The notes: a model not told the origin generated them from the sequence alone. Numbered from the stretch's first letter, positions 11,701-24,294 are shown. The stretch: DNA of 64,000 bases from Pelobates cultripes (GCA_933207985.1 OW240918.1:18978878-19042877), one strand, 5' to 3'. Program-made: numbers and translations.

Positions 11701-12943
11701 TTGAATTTCCCGAAGTATGTTTTCTTTTTCATTAAAATAATATAAAAGTTGAAATATTGTTATCCTTTCCTGCAATGCGTATAGGCGGACACTTACTTGA
11801 TTTAAAAAGTTCAGTATAAACATATTTTGCATTTAATTCTCTGATCCAGTGTTGGGTTTTTTGATATTTTATGCAATTTGACATTTCAAGTGACAAGTCA
11901 GTGCACCGTTCTCTGTTAATGGTTTCTGTACTTTTCAGCTGTAATTCATTACAATATTTCTAGTAAAGCGACTTGGCACTCACCATGATTTTGTCAATCT
12001 CTATTTATAATTTGCGTGTTTTGCATTGCGGAATTAGGAAGAAAACATGCAAATCGAATGAGTGAACATGTGGGGAAAAAGCAATGCTTTTATCTCAGAA
12101 CTGAAATAATTTACTAGGGATGCTGATATAAGGCAGTGTAAGGGTCCCGGCAGGGATTGTCACCCCTGCCAAGTATCACTGGCCTGAAGATTATGTTTTC
12201 AATGTCAAAAATCTAATATTTCTATATATCTCAGTGGGGAAGTCTCTTCCCACTGTGTACAACTATACATGAAATCACACTGAGTGTGCTCCACTCAAAA
12301 AGACATCTTTCATTCGTATGTTCTATTTATATTAAACAGTTGATCTGTTGAATGTTTGTTCTCTGTAGATCAATGACCGGTAGATCTTAATAAAAAATTC
12401 CAGCCCATAAATGTAATAGCCATTTGATAGCAGTACCCAATTCACACACAGAACATTGGATTTAGGATAGTTATGATTACATTGTTGATTTTCATTTATA
12501 CATGCATGTACATGACAGAATGTATATTGTACAATTAAAGTATTAAAGTATAATTAAAGGAGTTCATTACTTTCCCCTTTTCTAAAAAAAAATATAATTC
12601 TTAAAGCTGCTCTGTAATAAAGTTTTACATTTTCCCTGAAAATGAGAGTATAGAACTGGCATTGGCTGCTGATAGATGAAATGCCAGGTGCAGAAGAGGA
12701 CCTTGTGGAAGAAGATGAAGGCACGATCGAGGACAAAGACCTCAAAAGGTGGCAGAGGTGCTTTAAAATAATGTTGACATAAAAAAAAGTAAATTATATT
12801 TTTAGGGTGAATATAATAATGGGCTTTAATGGGGTCCATTTTGTTATTGTGAAGAGGGAAAAAGATGTTGAAAAGAGAAGCATTCAGACAGCTTTGGAAA
12901 AGAATGATGAACAAAAATAGGATCCCTTTTTCAGAATTGAACA
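8742..12943. other. Unannotated DNA, about 4.2 kb
   Basis: No host exon, RNA gene or complete transposon is visible. A short perfect hairpin GGGAGGTTTTAAACCTCCC lies at 10670-10688. A slightly GC-richer patch with an acidic-looking frame at 12640-12760 resembles repeat DNA but shows no ends. The 11900-12070 stretch (less AT-rich, with TAATTCATTA and ATGCAAAT sites) could be a conserved regulatory element, on composition only. Confidence 0.4.
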
Positions 12944-13252
12944 AGGGAGCATTGTTCAGGAATGTTTTGAGGAATATGACAAAGAGTTCAAGGTGTTGCC
13001 TTGACCTCCAAATACCCCAGATAACAATCTGATTAAAGACCTGTGGGATGTGCTGGAACAACAAATGTGATCCATGGACTAATATTGCAGGACTTAAAAG
13101 AATCTCCTACTAATGTCTTAGTCTCAGGTATCAGAGGACACATTCATTTTTCTTGTGAAGTCCATGCCCCAACACATCAGAGCTGTTTTGGCCGCACAAA
13201 GGGGGCTGACACGATATTAGACAGGTGGTTTTAATGTTGTGGCTGATTAGTG
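12944..13252 (+). mobile_element. Tc1-like transposon fragment: C-terminal end plus terminal repeat
   Basis: The right boundary GTGGTTTTAATGTTGTGGCT (13226-13245), continuing to GATTAGTG at 13252, is the terminal repeat also found at 16467 and 17414. Leftward, the text matches the inverted complement of the left part of the 16.5-17.4 kb element (for example GAGTTCAAGGTGTTGCCTTG and GTGGGATGTGCTGGAACAAC). Coding potential is lost to frameshifts. Only the end encoding the transposase C-terminus survives. Confidence 0.75.
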
Positions 13253-13315
13253 TTTATTGGTCATTATGATGCATAAATGCTGGCATGGATAACAGAATAA
13301 TGTTTTAAAGTAATT

Positions 13316-13720
13316 TGATCTACACTAGTTCTGCTGTGTGATTGGTCCATTTGAGCAAGCCTTTGCTTCCCACATGCTTCAATGAGTCTTTGGTGTCCAT
13401 GACTCGTTGCTGGTTCACCGGTTGTCCTTCCTTTCACTACTTTTGGTATGTACTAATAACTACATGCCAGGAACACCCTACAAGACTTGCCATATTGGAA
13501 ATCTTCTGACTCATCATCTAACCAACAATATTTGGCCCTTGTCAAAGTCAGTAAGATCTTTTTGCTTGCCCTTTTTCCTGCTTCCAACACATGAAATTCA
13601 AGAACTGACTGTTCACTTGCTGTCTGAAATATTCCACCCCTTGACAGGTGCCATTATAACTATCTAATCAATGTTATTCACTTAAGTTGTCAGTGGTTTT
13701 AATGTTGTGCTTGATCATTG
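13316..13720 (-). mobile_element. Tc1-like transposon fragment: N-terminal transposase region plus terminal repeat
   Basis: Belongs to the same family as the 16.5 kb element but keeps the other end. The right boundary CAGTGGTTTTAATGTTGTGC to GATCATTG (13691-13720) is the terminal repeat. On the minus strand about 13590-13500 reads a Tc1-type transposase N-terminus (KDLTDFDKGQI-like), broken by stops and without its start codon. The catalytic part is missing. It lies 64 bp from the preceding fragment in opposite family orientation. Confidence 0.75.
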
Positions 13721-14638
13721 TCTGATATCTGTGAAAGCGCACTAGCATTACTTCATCACTAGATGGCAAGACAAGTGTAAATATTCAAACAAAGTCTGTC
13801 AGAAAGATAAAGCATATGCACATTAAGCAGTATATGTAATAATTCTGCCACAAGATCAGAGAGCAATCATTTCTTCTAGAACAGCACATACAATGCTGAA
13901 GACAGCTAGTTATTCTTATCTTTTATTAAAATAAAACATTATATTCAGAGCTGCTACAAGACCATACCGTCTATAAAAGAATCTTAGGTAAATGCATAAA
14001 GAATGAATGAATGCAAAAGGATATGAGATCCCTGCTCATAAGAATTTAAAATAAAACATTCATGTATGAAATCTTTTATCTGCATCCCAAAGCCCTGACC
14101 AGATGGCATCAATACATTGATCACAGGAAGAGAGCTACTGGAGAATGTAACCTGTATAAATATATTGAGCTTCTACCTTGACAAAATAAAGGAAGAAAAA
14201 CTAGCAAATAAGAAAGCATGCACATAGTTCAGTTATTCAAAACTATGACCTCTTTTCTTTAACAAATCTTTTATTAATTTATAAGGTCAATGGCATCAAA
14301 TGCATGTGTTATCTTCCATGTATCTGGTACATTTTGTAGAAATTAATACATATTCATATTACCTACTCAGAAACAAAGCACACACTATTTATTATAAAAC
14401 CTCTAAAACATTTTATTGCAAACAAATAAAACATATTTATTAGACGGGGAGTGATTTATTCCACTAATCCCAAAATGTTTATCTCTACTTAAAATGTAAA
14501 CTATTGCAAATTGAACTTCAAAAGACTAATTATATGTATAATTTATTTCATCCCAATTAACAACTTTCAACACTTTTACACATTGCAAAAATGCATGTTT
14601 TCAAATAATGTCTCTCACTGATAATAACAGAACTTGAA
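13721..14638. other. Unannotated AT-rich DNA
   Basis: No gene or mobile-element end was recognised. Confidence 0.5.
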
Positions 14639-15072
14639 GTGACACCATAGTCACCTAAACAACTTTAGCTTAATGAAGCAGTGTGTAGATCATGCCTCTC
14701 AGGTTTTACTGCTCATTTCACTGCCATTTTGGAGTTAAATCACTTTGTTTCTGTTTATGCTCTGTAAATTTAACTTTAATCACATACAGGAGGCTCTTGC
14801 AGGGTCTAGCAAGCTATTAACATGGCAGGGGATAAGAAAATCTAAATTAAACAGAATTTGCAAAAAAGAAAGGATAAACTATAGATGACTCTTTACAGGA
14901 AGTGTTTAGGAAGGCTGTGCAAGTCATATGCAGGCAGGTGTGACTAGGGTTAATAAACAATGTGATTTAACTCCTAAATGGAAGAGAATTGAGCAGTGAA
15001 GCTGCAGGGGCATGTTCCATACACCAAAACTGCTTCATTAAGCTAAATTTGTTTTGGTGACTATAGTGTCTC
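14639..15072. mobile_element. Foldback MITE, about 434 bp
   Basis: The outer 43 bases of each side are inverted copies with about four mismatches; both carry ATAGTCACC and TTTAGCTTAATGAAGCAG. Pairing continues inside: CTGCTCATTT..GGAGTTAAATCAC on the left pairs with GTGATTTAACTCC..GAGCAG on the right, so much of the element can fold on itself. No protein is encoded. The ends resemble the 'CACTATAG' group of MITEs elsewhere in the window, but no TTAA flank is visible. Confidence 0.75.
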
Positions 15073-16466
15073 AAATATGCATAAGAAATTATTACATTCT
15101 TCCTCAGGGTTTTTTGTTCTCATATAATAAATAATATATTATTACATATTAACATATTTATCTGATTATATATAGTTATGTAGGTTAAGAACCCTTGAAT
15201 GTTATAACTATAGTATAGTTAGATCCTATTTGTTTCCCTGTAACATGACACTAAGCTGACATTTCATCTTGAGTTTTTGTTGAATTTAGTGTATAATTTG
15301 TAACTATTTATGGAAAGTAAATGAATTTCCTTGCACACCTGTTCAGGTGAGAACACCAGGATACAACCTGAACCACTGCATGTCCAGGTATCAATTGATA
15401 GAACTGACTTACAAGTCATCTATTTGTAAAGCCTTATATAAATGATTTAAAAAGACTTGGACACTTTTGGGACCATTGTTTGGGTGTATTTTAAGCCAAA
15501 CCAGCTTTCGATCACTGTAAACAAGAAAAGTATTTCACCTGGTCAAGTTTGCATAAATCGAATTTTAATCAACATATTCTCATGTCTTGAAGTCTACTTC
15601 TGTACTTTAACTACTCAGAAAAGAAACTGAAGCTTGACCTCTAAAACATTGCTCATGCAAACTAATTTTAGGCTAGTTTACAAGCTTATTGCAACCAAAA
15701 ATTTACCATGTTCTTGTATACAAGCTAGAAAAGTGCATTAGCAGTCCAAGCATTCCTTCAAATTTTCAAATTTGCCCATTATTTTTTTTTTTTTTTACAC
15801 TTTATCAGAGGCAATATATAGGATTATTTCTTCATAAGAAAGATTTTTTTCTTTGGTACATATAGATAAGTATGTGCTCATGTAGACCTTTTTCCAAGTA
15901 TTGAGATAGTTTACACAATCAAATCATCATACTTTATTTGTTAGTTTATTTATTTACTGAAGACAAAATGCAGCTTTGGCCTTGTTATCCATTCTGAATA
16001 AGGCACATTGAAAGTACTTTGAAAAAAACTTAAATAGTGCTGTGAAGTTTGTTCAGCATTCTATCATTCTGACTGTTATTCTTTTATGATTTGTTGGGTA
16101 CTTACATTTTTTTGACAGCTAAATCCTTAAAATCAACTTCTATACAATGTGGCATTTGTTTTTGAAGTAATCTCATTCAATAAACTTTATACAACTTGCA
16201 ATATAGTACAATGGGGACCTAAACATCCCCATATAGTCTAATAAGTTTTAAAAGTAGTTGGCGAAATAAACATGTAAATAGTTTTCTTTTCTGTGAACTG
16301 ACATATCTACTTATTTACAAAACACAACTTATTTGTTTGAAAAATGCCATAAAGTATAAACTCATTGTAGTGTTACCCTGTAACAAGTATTATAAAGAAA
16401 ACTCCAGTGTATAAAGCATTAATATTATTAAAACAACTTGGAAATAAGACATTCCTATACACCCAA
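15073..16466. other. Unannotated AT-rich DNA
   Basis: No gene was found. Contains a T run at 15782-15796 and no recognisable element ends. Confidence 0.5.
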
Positions 16467-17414
16467 CACTGATCAGCCACAATATTAAAACCACCTGCCA
16501 AATATCATGTCGGTCTTCTTCGTGCTGCTAAAACAGATTTGATGCTTTAAGGCATGGACTCCACAAGACCTCCTGTGGTAGCCGGCACCAAGACATTAGC
16601 AACAGATCCTTTAAGTCGTGCAAGTTGCAAGCTGGGTCTGCATGGTTTGGATTTGTTGTTCCAGCACATCCCACAGATGCTCAATCATATTGAGATCTGG
16701 AGAATTTGGAGGCCAAGGCAACACCCTGAACTCTTTGTAATGTTCCTCAAACCATTCCTGTACATTTTTGCAGTGGGCTGCTGAAAGAGGCCACTGCCAT
16801 CAGGGAACACCATTCTTATGAATTGGTGTATGTGGTCTGCAACAATTTCTTGGTAGGTGGTATATACAAAGTAACATCCACATAGATGCCATATTTGACT
16901 TCCCATCAGAACATTGCCCAGAGCACAACACTTTCTCCGCCATCCTTCCTCCTCCTTTTAAAAGTGCATCCTGTTGCTATCTTTTTCCCAGATACCCAGC
17001 CATCCACATGACCTAAAGTAAAACATGATTCAGAAGACCAGGCAGCCCTCCTCCATTGCTCTCTGGTCCAGTTCTGATGCTCACATCCAAATTGAAAGGA
17101 CTTTTGGTGGTGGACATGGGGCTCTGACTGTTCTGCAGCTGTACATCCCTAAACCCAACAAACTGTGAAGTACAGTTTCTATCATGGCCAGTATTACGTT
17201 TTTCAGCAATTTGAGTTATAGTAACTCTTCTGTTTAGTCAGACCAGATAGGCTAGCCTTTGCTCCCCACATACATCTGTGAGTTTTGGGCGTCCATGACC
17301 CTGATGTCTTTTCATCAGTTGTTCTTCATTGTACAACTTCTTGTTGGTGCCATGGTAATGACATAATCAATGTTTTTCACTTAACAGTGGTTTTAATATT
17401 GTGGCTGATCAGTG
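16467..17414 (-). mobile_element. Tc1-like transposon, internally deleted, with perfect terminal repeats
   Basis: The left end CACTGATCAGCCACAATATT and the right end are perfect inverted complements over at least 28 bases (30 with the flanking AA/TT). The interior reads, on the minus strand, a decayed Tc1-type transposase; the segment about 16660-16740 corresponds to the conserved C-terminal region before the end. The length of 948 bp and missing blocks near the N-terminal end (compare 13410-13660) show internal deletions. Stops and frameshifts abolish the enzyme. The flanking TA expected for this superfamily is not clearly kept on both sides. Confidence 0.85.
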
Positions 17415-20283
17415 TTATCTAAAAATTAAAGAGATTGTCTATAAAAATTTACCCCAAGCTTTAAAACATAAATGATATATCTATCAGTGTATTATATCAA
17501 ATGAAATTTTGCATTAAATATTCTTGCCTGACAAAGGTCTAAATATACAGAGTGATTATCTTCTACTAATATAATTTTGGTAAATTAGATGAGATGATTA
17601 TTCCAGACTATTATTTAGTATTTAAGCTTCAAATGTAGATAAATATCATTACAGCTCAGACTCTACTGTCATTTTTTTTTTACACAGCTATATATTTTCT
17701 TTTCTAAAAACACTGTTCATAATCCTAATTTACCTGAAATAAAATGTTAACTATACAGGTTACTATTATTAAAAAAGTTTTACAATTGTCTAGTGTAAAA
17801 AAGTATTTGATCAACTGACTAAACATTAGTGTTATATTATATATATATTTTTGCATACATATATTTTTCCATTTTTTTTAAACATAGATTTGGATCGAGA
17901 GTGAGAGATAGATGGAGGGAGGTAGAGGTAGGGAGAGCATGGGAGATCAATCAGGAAGAATGAGATTATCTGTAAATATATGCATGTACATAAGCTAAAC
18001 TCAAAAGATGGTGTTGCTTCTTATCACCTTTGTGAAGAGTTCAAGAGTAAGCATAAATAGAAGAAGACTGACCATGTTCACCAGAATCCATGCAGATTTG
18101 ATGAAGATTCTTCAAGACCAGTTCAGTCAAAGGCCTATTATGTATCTGTGCTGATCACATGCACAATGTAAGATCACATTGAGAACCATCAAGTAATATT
18201 TCCTGGCCACCATAACTGGCAAGCTACTGACCTGATATTTTCAGGATTTTCACAAACATTTGGATTTCAAAGTGAGTTTGGACTATAATTACTACACATG
18301 CTAGTTTTTTTTGCTGAGCTTTGGCATGTCTGTGGTGTGAAGGACTGTGATCTCAAGCTGTAGCGTCCAACATGACTTTTAAAAGTGAAGAGAAAGTACT
18401 GAACCAGGATATCAAACTGCTGTCTTTTTAAAATGAAATTCCTCTTTCAATATACAAAGGGATATGTATCAAAGCGTTCTAAAATGTAACAGTTAAATGG
18501 CAACATTATTTTGATCATACAATATTCTAAAAGTGATCTAAAAAAGTGTTTTTTTATATAGTATAGTTTTTCTAGATATTTTTATTTCAGAAGACCACCA
18601 AATTTAGAGCGACACTTTTCTGTCAGAAAAACAGTTTGTAAAGATTGTAAATCCACAGACAAATTGCATTAATTCAAAAAGACAGTTAGGAAGCAAAAGA
18701 AGCAACACATGAAAAAAAGAAACAGAAAATATTTAATAATATGCTCTGAAAAGTCACAGAATAGATGTAAAAGTGTCGTTGACACTTTGATTAATCTCTT
18801 CTATAGCATCTCCTTTAGGCTAGTAAGTGCAAAGAGTCATTAAATAGGAACACAGTATACACATAACACTTGCATCGTGGAAAGTGGTGGGAAAGAGCAA
18901 GAAGTGCCCAAGTATAGTGAAAGTTAGTGACAGTGTCTATCATTGCATTGTTAAATAAGCGCAGATAACTGACTATGGAATAGATTACTTGTAACTATAT
19001 CATTGTTTTTGTCATATTTATCATATTTTTTATATATATGTATATATATTTATTCATAACTATTATCATGAAACTTACAAGATATTAAAGAATAAATTGT
19101 CACTAGCTTCCTCCTTACATGAAGTCTCTAACTCCTGTATGTAAAATGCACATTTTTTTAAACATATTACATTTGCCTTGCTGGCAGAGCATTTATTGAG
19201 TCAGTTAGAAAACATGACCATGTCAGGCAGTTAGTTTCACTATTGTCTCATCGATGATCTTTCTCAGTCATGATCCATGAAATATTCCACTTGAAATGGG
19301 AAAAGGGCAAGAGACTAAGTGAACACCACCATATATCAAAGACAGCCATCAAGTGTTAATTTGCACATGCACTAAGTCAACTTCATCACTGACCTCTAAA
19401 ACAAGTAAAATGTATGTGCATTTAGATAACAAAACACAGCTAATTATTCCACTGCCAATAGTCACTTAAAGGAGTTTATTTAGTATCGGTTATATAAATA
19501 TATAAAATTGTAGCATTGCATTAAGATGGTAGGATGGAAGTTGCTGCTTCTAAATATTTTTTTAATGTTGTGTTTTTCTTGATAATTTTAAAGAAATTAT
19601 CTGGTAAATTAAACCTTTTGATCACGTTAAGGCAGAAGAAGCTAATGCAACTTATTAAAAATGTGAAGCATTATTGTGACAGCTGTAGCTCTAGATGGCT
19701 CAGATAATGTCTAGAATATTATTCTTTATTAAAATTTTCTTTTTGAAGTGTCTGTCTTAAAGTCATGCGATTCTAAAAATGTCTAACTTACAAATAAATT
19801 CAAAGAAACTTTTTTGGCACCATGACTGAACTTTAAGAAATGTATATATTTTACTTTTCTATTTTAACATTTTATATTGATTCAAATATACATTTTCTTA
19901 ATTGTTTTTTTTTTTTATTCTAGGCATGTACTGAAGATAAATATTTAGATTGTTTATTCTGTCTATATATCTATATGGAAATGATAGTCTGAGTTTTGTC
20001 TTTAGATAGTGCTACACAGAGCTACATTAAAGCATTTTTTTTTCCAAAATACTCACCTACGTTCCACTGTATGACATATTTTTGTTGGAAACTACAAGAA
20101 CCTGAAGCTATTTACTTGCATCCTGGGTCCAAAGGACAACAAGTGGTATACAGCACCTCTTCATGGTCCAATGTAAGTTTGTGTTTCAGGTGGCCAAATT
20201 CCCATGTGAATGTTCTATCTATGATATGATTATATTGCTATTAGTTGTGCATAATGGTAGTAGATACAAAAATTCAGTCACAA
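17415..20283. other. Unannotated DNA, about 2.9 kb
   Basis: No gene or complete element. Contains AT microsatellite-like runs (17835-17880, 19025-19055), a purine-rich GAGAG patch (17895-17950) and a small palindrome at about 18769-18788. Nothing coding was recognised. Confidence 0.5.
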
Positions 20284-20438
20284 CTGTTGGTTTCTTCTTA
20301 AAAGGCAGTTTCTAATTGAAACACATAAATTGAGACAACATTTTGGCTCCTACATGAGCCTTTGTCAAATAAGACCTGAAAAGATGTCTCCATTTCTATG
20401 TTCCAAATAAAGACTGCCTTTTAAGAAGAAACCAGCAG
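20284..20438. mobile_element. Short foldback repeat
   Basis: CTGTTGGTTTCTTCTTAAAA at 20284 and its inverted complement ending at 20438 match at 25 of 26 positions. A small internal hairpin (GGCTC..GAGCC) lies near 20346-20361. This suggests a short foldback element; no target duplication was identified and the family is unknown. Confidence 0.6.
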
Positions 20439-22925
20439 GTATGACTAGATATTTGTTTCTAATACCATTGGATTGTTGTGGGTACCTGGCCCTCCCTGTC
20501 TGGAGCACCCTGATGGAAGTACTCCTTCATCTTCAATGTGTGTGCATTACTCTCCAATTGAAAATTGGTTGTGCAAAAGGCATAGAACAGAGATACTGAA
20601 AATTCAGATTTGTGTCTCAAAAGATGTCAAAAACGATTAACAGAAGTGGCAGGAGTCCAGAACATATTATTTTGGGGGTGTCATCCCACTCTATGCTTTC
20701 TCCAGTAAGCATCACATGATTAGCTTGTAGGGTATGATGTCAATTTACAATGTGGAGCATGGTATAATATATACATACATAATATAGTGTGTGTGTGTGT
20801 GTGTAACAAATAATATATTCTGTATTAATTCTAACATGTTTTCATGTAGCATAAACCAAATACAAAGTATTCCCAAGTTAACCGTGCTACACTTCACAAG
20901 AAATCCTTATAAATAATAAAGATGTATCCAATGTATTGGCAAAACTCATGCTTATGTCATAGTACTTTGATGTCATAAAAGGTAAATATTTCTATAATGT
21001 CATGTGATTTAACATGAAATCTGTTGACTTATTCATTTGTACCCATACAGTATGCAGAAATGAGCTAACACATGATTATAAGGAATATCTGAACACTGTC
21101 TGCACAAGACTGAAGTGGGTTTTCTGCAGACATAAAAGTCCCATCAAGGTCTCATTTGTAGCTGCTGAATTTTCCTAATCAGAGTTATATGCACTGACAT
21201 AGGGAGCTTTTCAGAGATATTTGGCTGATTCCCAATTGCTTCAAATGAAAAGTAGAGGAAAGGAAGCTGAGCTGCATTTCAATTTCCTCTTGTTTTAAAA
21301 TAGGACATTGTACATACAGCATTCAACCATGACAGAATAGTAACCCTTTGGCTACAAATCCTTTGGACTGTTATCAGGTTTTGGCAGGGTTAAGCAAAAA
21401 AGAGACAAATAAATAATTTATGTTTTAATTTTAAATTTTTTTAAGGTTTTGTTTTGCATTTTTTTATAATTTTAAAATGTTTAAATATTTTAACATTGTG
21501 TATTTTGTTTTGCATTTGTGATTCACCTTTGTTGTTTTTTTGTTTTATTTTATTTTTATTTTATAGTATTGTGTGCATTTGTTTCCTTTATTTGATATCA
21601 CACTCAATCTATTTCCCATTATGGAGAATCAATAATTCAGCTTTATATTTTATATTCAACATTATATTTGCATTTTTAGTAATAGGACTTACTCTAAGCA
21701 TAAATAAAAATCCCGTGGCTCTTTTACATGCCATTTTGTACCATGAACATAGGATCACAGCACTGAAAAAAGGAGATTGCATTGCACTCATAATAAATAT
21801 GTCTATTACAATGCTAGAGAATTTACTAAAACAAAACACAAAATCAAAAAAGATCATAGAGCAGTTTGTAGGTATAAATAAATATGGTTCATTGATCCCC
21901 CACTTGTATGACTTTTCTTTTTCATTTATTGTGTCTGTTCTTGTGGTATTATTTCTAACAGTTTTTAGTTTTATAGAGGATTGAAAAACAGTAGCTGGTA
22001 AAGCAGGAAAGGGAGTCAATGATTCTTAATTAACGTTGCCAAAGCAGCATAATTGAGTAACATAAGTTTGTGTCTGCTTCATCATTACATGATAAAATTA
22101 TATCATGATTCCACTGAGTGCAATTTGTCATAATCACTCAGTTCTCTGATTATATTTAACTTGATATTTGTGTGCGTACAAACTTTAGAGGGGTTCATTT
22201 ATACCATAATTGTGAAACTATTCCCATTTAAGGTGCGTTGCGAGTTCTACAACCGCTTTATTTTTTCCTTCTCATACATTATTTATAGCTTACCTTTTAT
22301 TTATCTGGTTGGAACATTGGCATAAATTGGAACACATCTACTGTAAACTTTGAGAAAAATAGAAGTGCTTCTCAGCGTTTTTATGCATATATACAGCAAT
22401 TTGCCTTTGGAGCACAATGGGAGATTTTTGAGGTAATGACCAATTGGAGAGAAAATGATTCAGTGTGGAAAGATTTAAAGAGAGACGTATTTTGTGCTTT
22501 GAATCAGAGTTGTGCTTTGAATCAAAGTTTGGTGCAAGACTTGGTTAACTTCAAAAACATGCAATATATAAACTACATAGTTCAGTGTTTGCTAAAATAA
22601 TTATTTATACATAATTATGTTATACAGTATTGTTTTGTTTCTGGAGTTGTTGGTTCTGGGATAGATCTTACTAATAACATGTTTTACTTATTCTAGGCCG
22701 AAGCTGACTCCCATTTTTTAATGCATGTGATATAGGTAAGGCATTAAAAAATATATACTGTAAATATTAAACTAAAGAATATATTCATCTTTGAAATTTG
22801 TCTATTTAATGAAATAGTGAGTGCTACCAAAATTAAGATCTAGTTCGCACTTATCAGCCAATCGTGCCATCAATATTTGATAGCAAATCCATTCAGTGGA
22901 AAATGAGAATGGTAAAATGGAACTA
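20439..22925. other. Unannotated AT-rich DNA, about 2.5 kb
   Basis: Contains a GT run (20789-20803) and a 19-bp tandem pair TTGTGCTTTGAATCA.AGT near 22491-22530. A 176-codon open frame at 21454-21984 is discussed among the rejected items. No supported gene. Confidence 0.5.
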
Positions 22926-22950
22926 CAGGGAGTGCAGAATTATTAGGCAA
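22926..22950 (+). repeat. Left outer terminal inverted repeat of the DD37E transposon
   Basis: Twenty-five bases exactly complementary to 24460-24484; likely cleavage end and outer transposase-binding site. Confidence 0.95.
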
Positions 22951-23101
22951 ATGAGTATTTGACCACATCATCCTCTTTATGCATGTTGTCTTACTCCAAG
23001 CTGTATAGGCTCGAAAGCCTACCAATTAAGCATATTAGGTGATGTGCATCTCTGTAATGAGAAGGGGTGTGGTCTAATGACATCAACACCCTATATCAGG
23101 T

Positions 23102-23122
23102 GTGCATAATTATTAGGCAACT
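23102..23122 (+). repeat. Left inner repeat of the DD37E transposon
   Basis: GTGCATAATTATTAGGCAAC is a variant of the outer end (GTGCAGAATTATTAGGCAA) in the same orientation, 18 bp upstream of the start codon. It is probably the inner transposase-binding site and may overlap the promoter region, as in IR/DR-type Tc1 elements such as Sleeping Beauty. Confidence 0.85.
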
Positions 23123-23139
23123 TCCTTTCCTTTGGCAAA

Positions 23140-24156
23140 ATGGGTCAAAAGAAGGACTTGACAGGCTCAGAAAAGTCAAAAATAGTGAGATATCTTGCAG
23201 AGGGATGCAGCACTCTTAAAATTGCAAAGCTTCTGAAGCGTGATCATCGAACAATCAAGCGTTTCATTCAAAATAGTCAACAGGGTCGCAAGAAGCGTGT
23301 GGAAAAACCAAGGCGCAAAATAACTGCCCATGAACTGAGAAAAGTCAAGCGTGCAGCTGCCACGATGCCACTTGCCACCAGTTTGGCCATATTTCAGAGC
23401 TGCAACATCACTGGAGTGCCCAAAAGCACAAGGTGTGCAATACTCAGAGACATGGCCAAGGTAAGAAAGGCTGAAAGACGACCACCACTGAACAAGACAC
23501 ACAAGCTGAAACGTCAAGACTGGGCCAAGAAATATCTCAAGACTGATTTTTCTAAGGTTTTATGGACTGATGAAATGAGAGTGAGTCTTGATGGGCCAGA
23601 TGGATGGGCCCGTGGCTGGATTGGTAAAGGGCAGAGAGCTCCAGTCCGACTCAGACGCCAGCAAGGTGGAGGTGGAGTACTGGTTTGGGCTGGTATCATC
23701 AAAGATGAGCTTGTGGGGCCTTTTCGGGTTGAGGATGGAGTCAAGCTCAACTCCCAGTCCTACTGCCAGTTCCTGGAAGACACCTTCTTCAAGCAGTGGT
23801 ACAGGAAGAAGTCTGCATCCTTCAAGAAAAACATGATTTTCATGCAGGACAATGCTCCATCACACGCGTCCAAGTACTCCACAGCGTGGCTGGCAAGAAA
23901 GGGTATAAAAGAAGAAAATCTAATGACATGGCCTCCTTGTTCACCTGATCTGAACCCCATTGAGAACCTGTGGTCCATCATCAAATGTGAGATTTACAAG
24001 GAGGGAAAACAGTACACCTCTCTGAACAGTGTCTGGGAGGCTGTGGTTGCTGCTGCACGCAATGTTGATGGTGAACAGATCAAAACACTGACAGAATCCA
24101 TGGATGGCAGGCTTTTGAGTGTCCTTGCAAAGAAAGGTGGCTATATTGGTCACTGA
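23140..24156 (+). CDS. Tc1/mariner transposase, DD37E
   Basis: This enzyme cuts out and reinserts its element at TA sites in the nucleus. The 338-residue product has an N-terminal helix-turn-helix region (about residues 8-45, with a TIKRFIQ recognition-helix-like stretch), a basic GRKKR segment (49-53) and a second helical DNA-binding region (about 60-110). The DDE core follows: WTDEMR with Asp144, a glycine-rich QQGGGG box (174-179), MQDNAPSH with Asp237 and SPDLNPIENLW with Glu275. The 37 residues between Asp237 and Glu275 make it DD37E, not the usual DD34E of Tc1. The ATG has a favourable AAAATGG context and no upstream in-frame alternative is needed. Length is normal for the family, and all catalytic residues and motifs are present without stops. 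A polyadenylation signal AATAAA lies 79-84 bases after the stop. Activity itself is not shown. Confidence 0.95.
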   Translation: MGQKKDLTGSEKSKIVRYLAEGCSTLKIAKLLKRDHRTIKRFIQNSQQGRKKRVEKPRRKITAHELRKVKRAAATMPLATSLAIFQSCNITGVPKSTRCAILRDMAKVRKAERRPPLNKTHKLKRQDWAKKYLKTDFSKVLWTDEMRVSLDGPDGWARGWIGKGQRAPVRLRRQQGGGGVLVWAGIIKDELVGPFRVEDGVKLNSQSYCQFLEDTFFKQWYRKKSASFKKNMIFMQDNAPSHASKYSTAWLARKGIKEENLMTWPPCSPDLNPIENLWSIIKCEIYKEGKQYTSLNSVWEAVVAAARNVDGEQIKTLTESMDGRLLSVLAKKGGYIGH

Positions 24157-24234
24157 TTTGTTTTTGTTTTGTTTTTGAATGTCAGAAATGTATATTTGTG
24201 AATGTTGAGATGTTATATTGGTTTCACTGGTAAT

Positions 24235-24240
24235 AATAAA
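24235..24240 (+). promoter_or_regulatory. Possible polyadenylation signal of the transposase gene
   Basis: AATAAA lies 79-84 bases downstream of the stop codon, inside the element and upstream of the right inner repeat. In AT-rich DNA the hexamer is also common by chance. Confidence 0.4.
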
Positions 24241-24273
24241 TAATTGAAATGGGTATATATTTGTTTTTTGTTA

Positions 24274-24294
24274 AGTTGCCTAATAATTATGCAC
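24274..24294 (-). repeat. Right inner repeat of the DD37E transposon
   Basis: The exact inverted complement of the left inner repeat, 190 bp from the right tip. Together the four sites form a near-symmetrical outer/inner pair at each end. Confidence 0.85.

Noticed and set aside
12582..13064. A 160-codon minus-strand open frame
   Set aside because: It runs partly over the Tc1-like fragment on its non-coding strand and has no known motif.
21454..21984. A 176-codon open frame with strongly hydrophobic content
   Set aside because: It is very rich in F, I and L codons typical of AT-rich DNA, starts inside T-rich sequence, has no recognisable domain, and an overlapping long frame exists on the other strand.
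23176..23984. Antisense and alternate-frame open frames within the DD37E transposase
   Set aside because: They are shadows of the real transposase gene on the plus strand.
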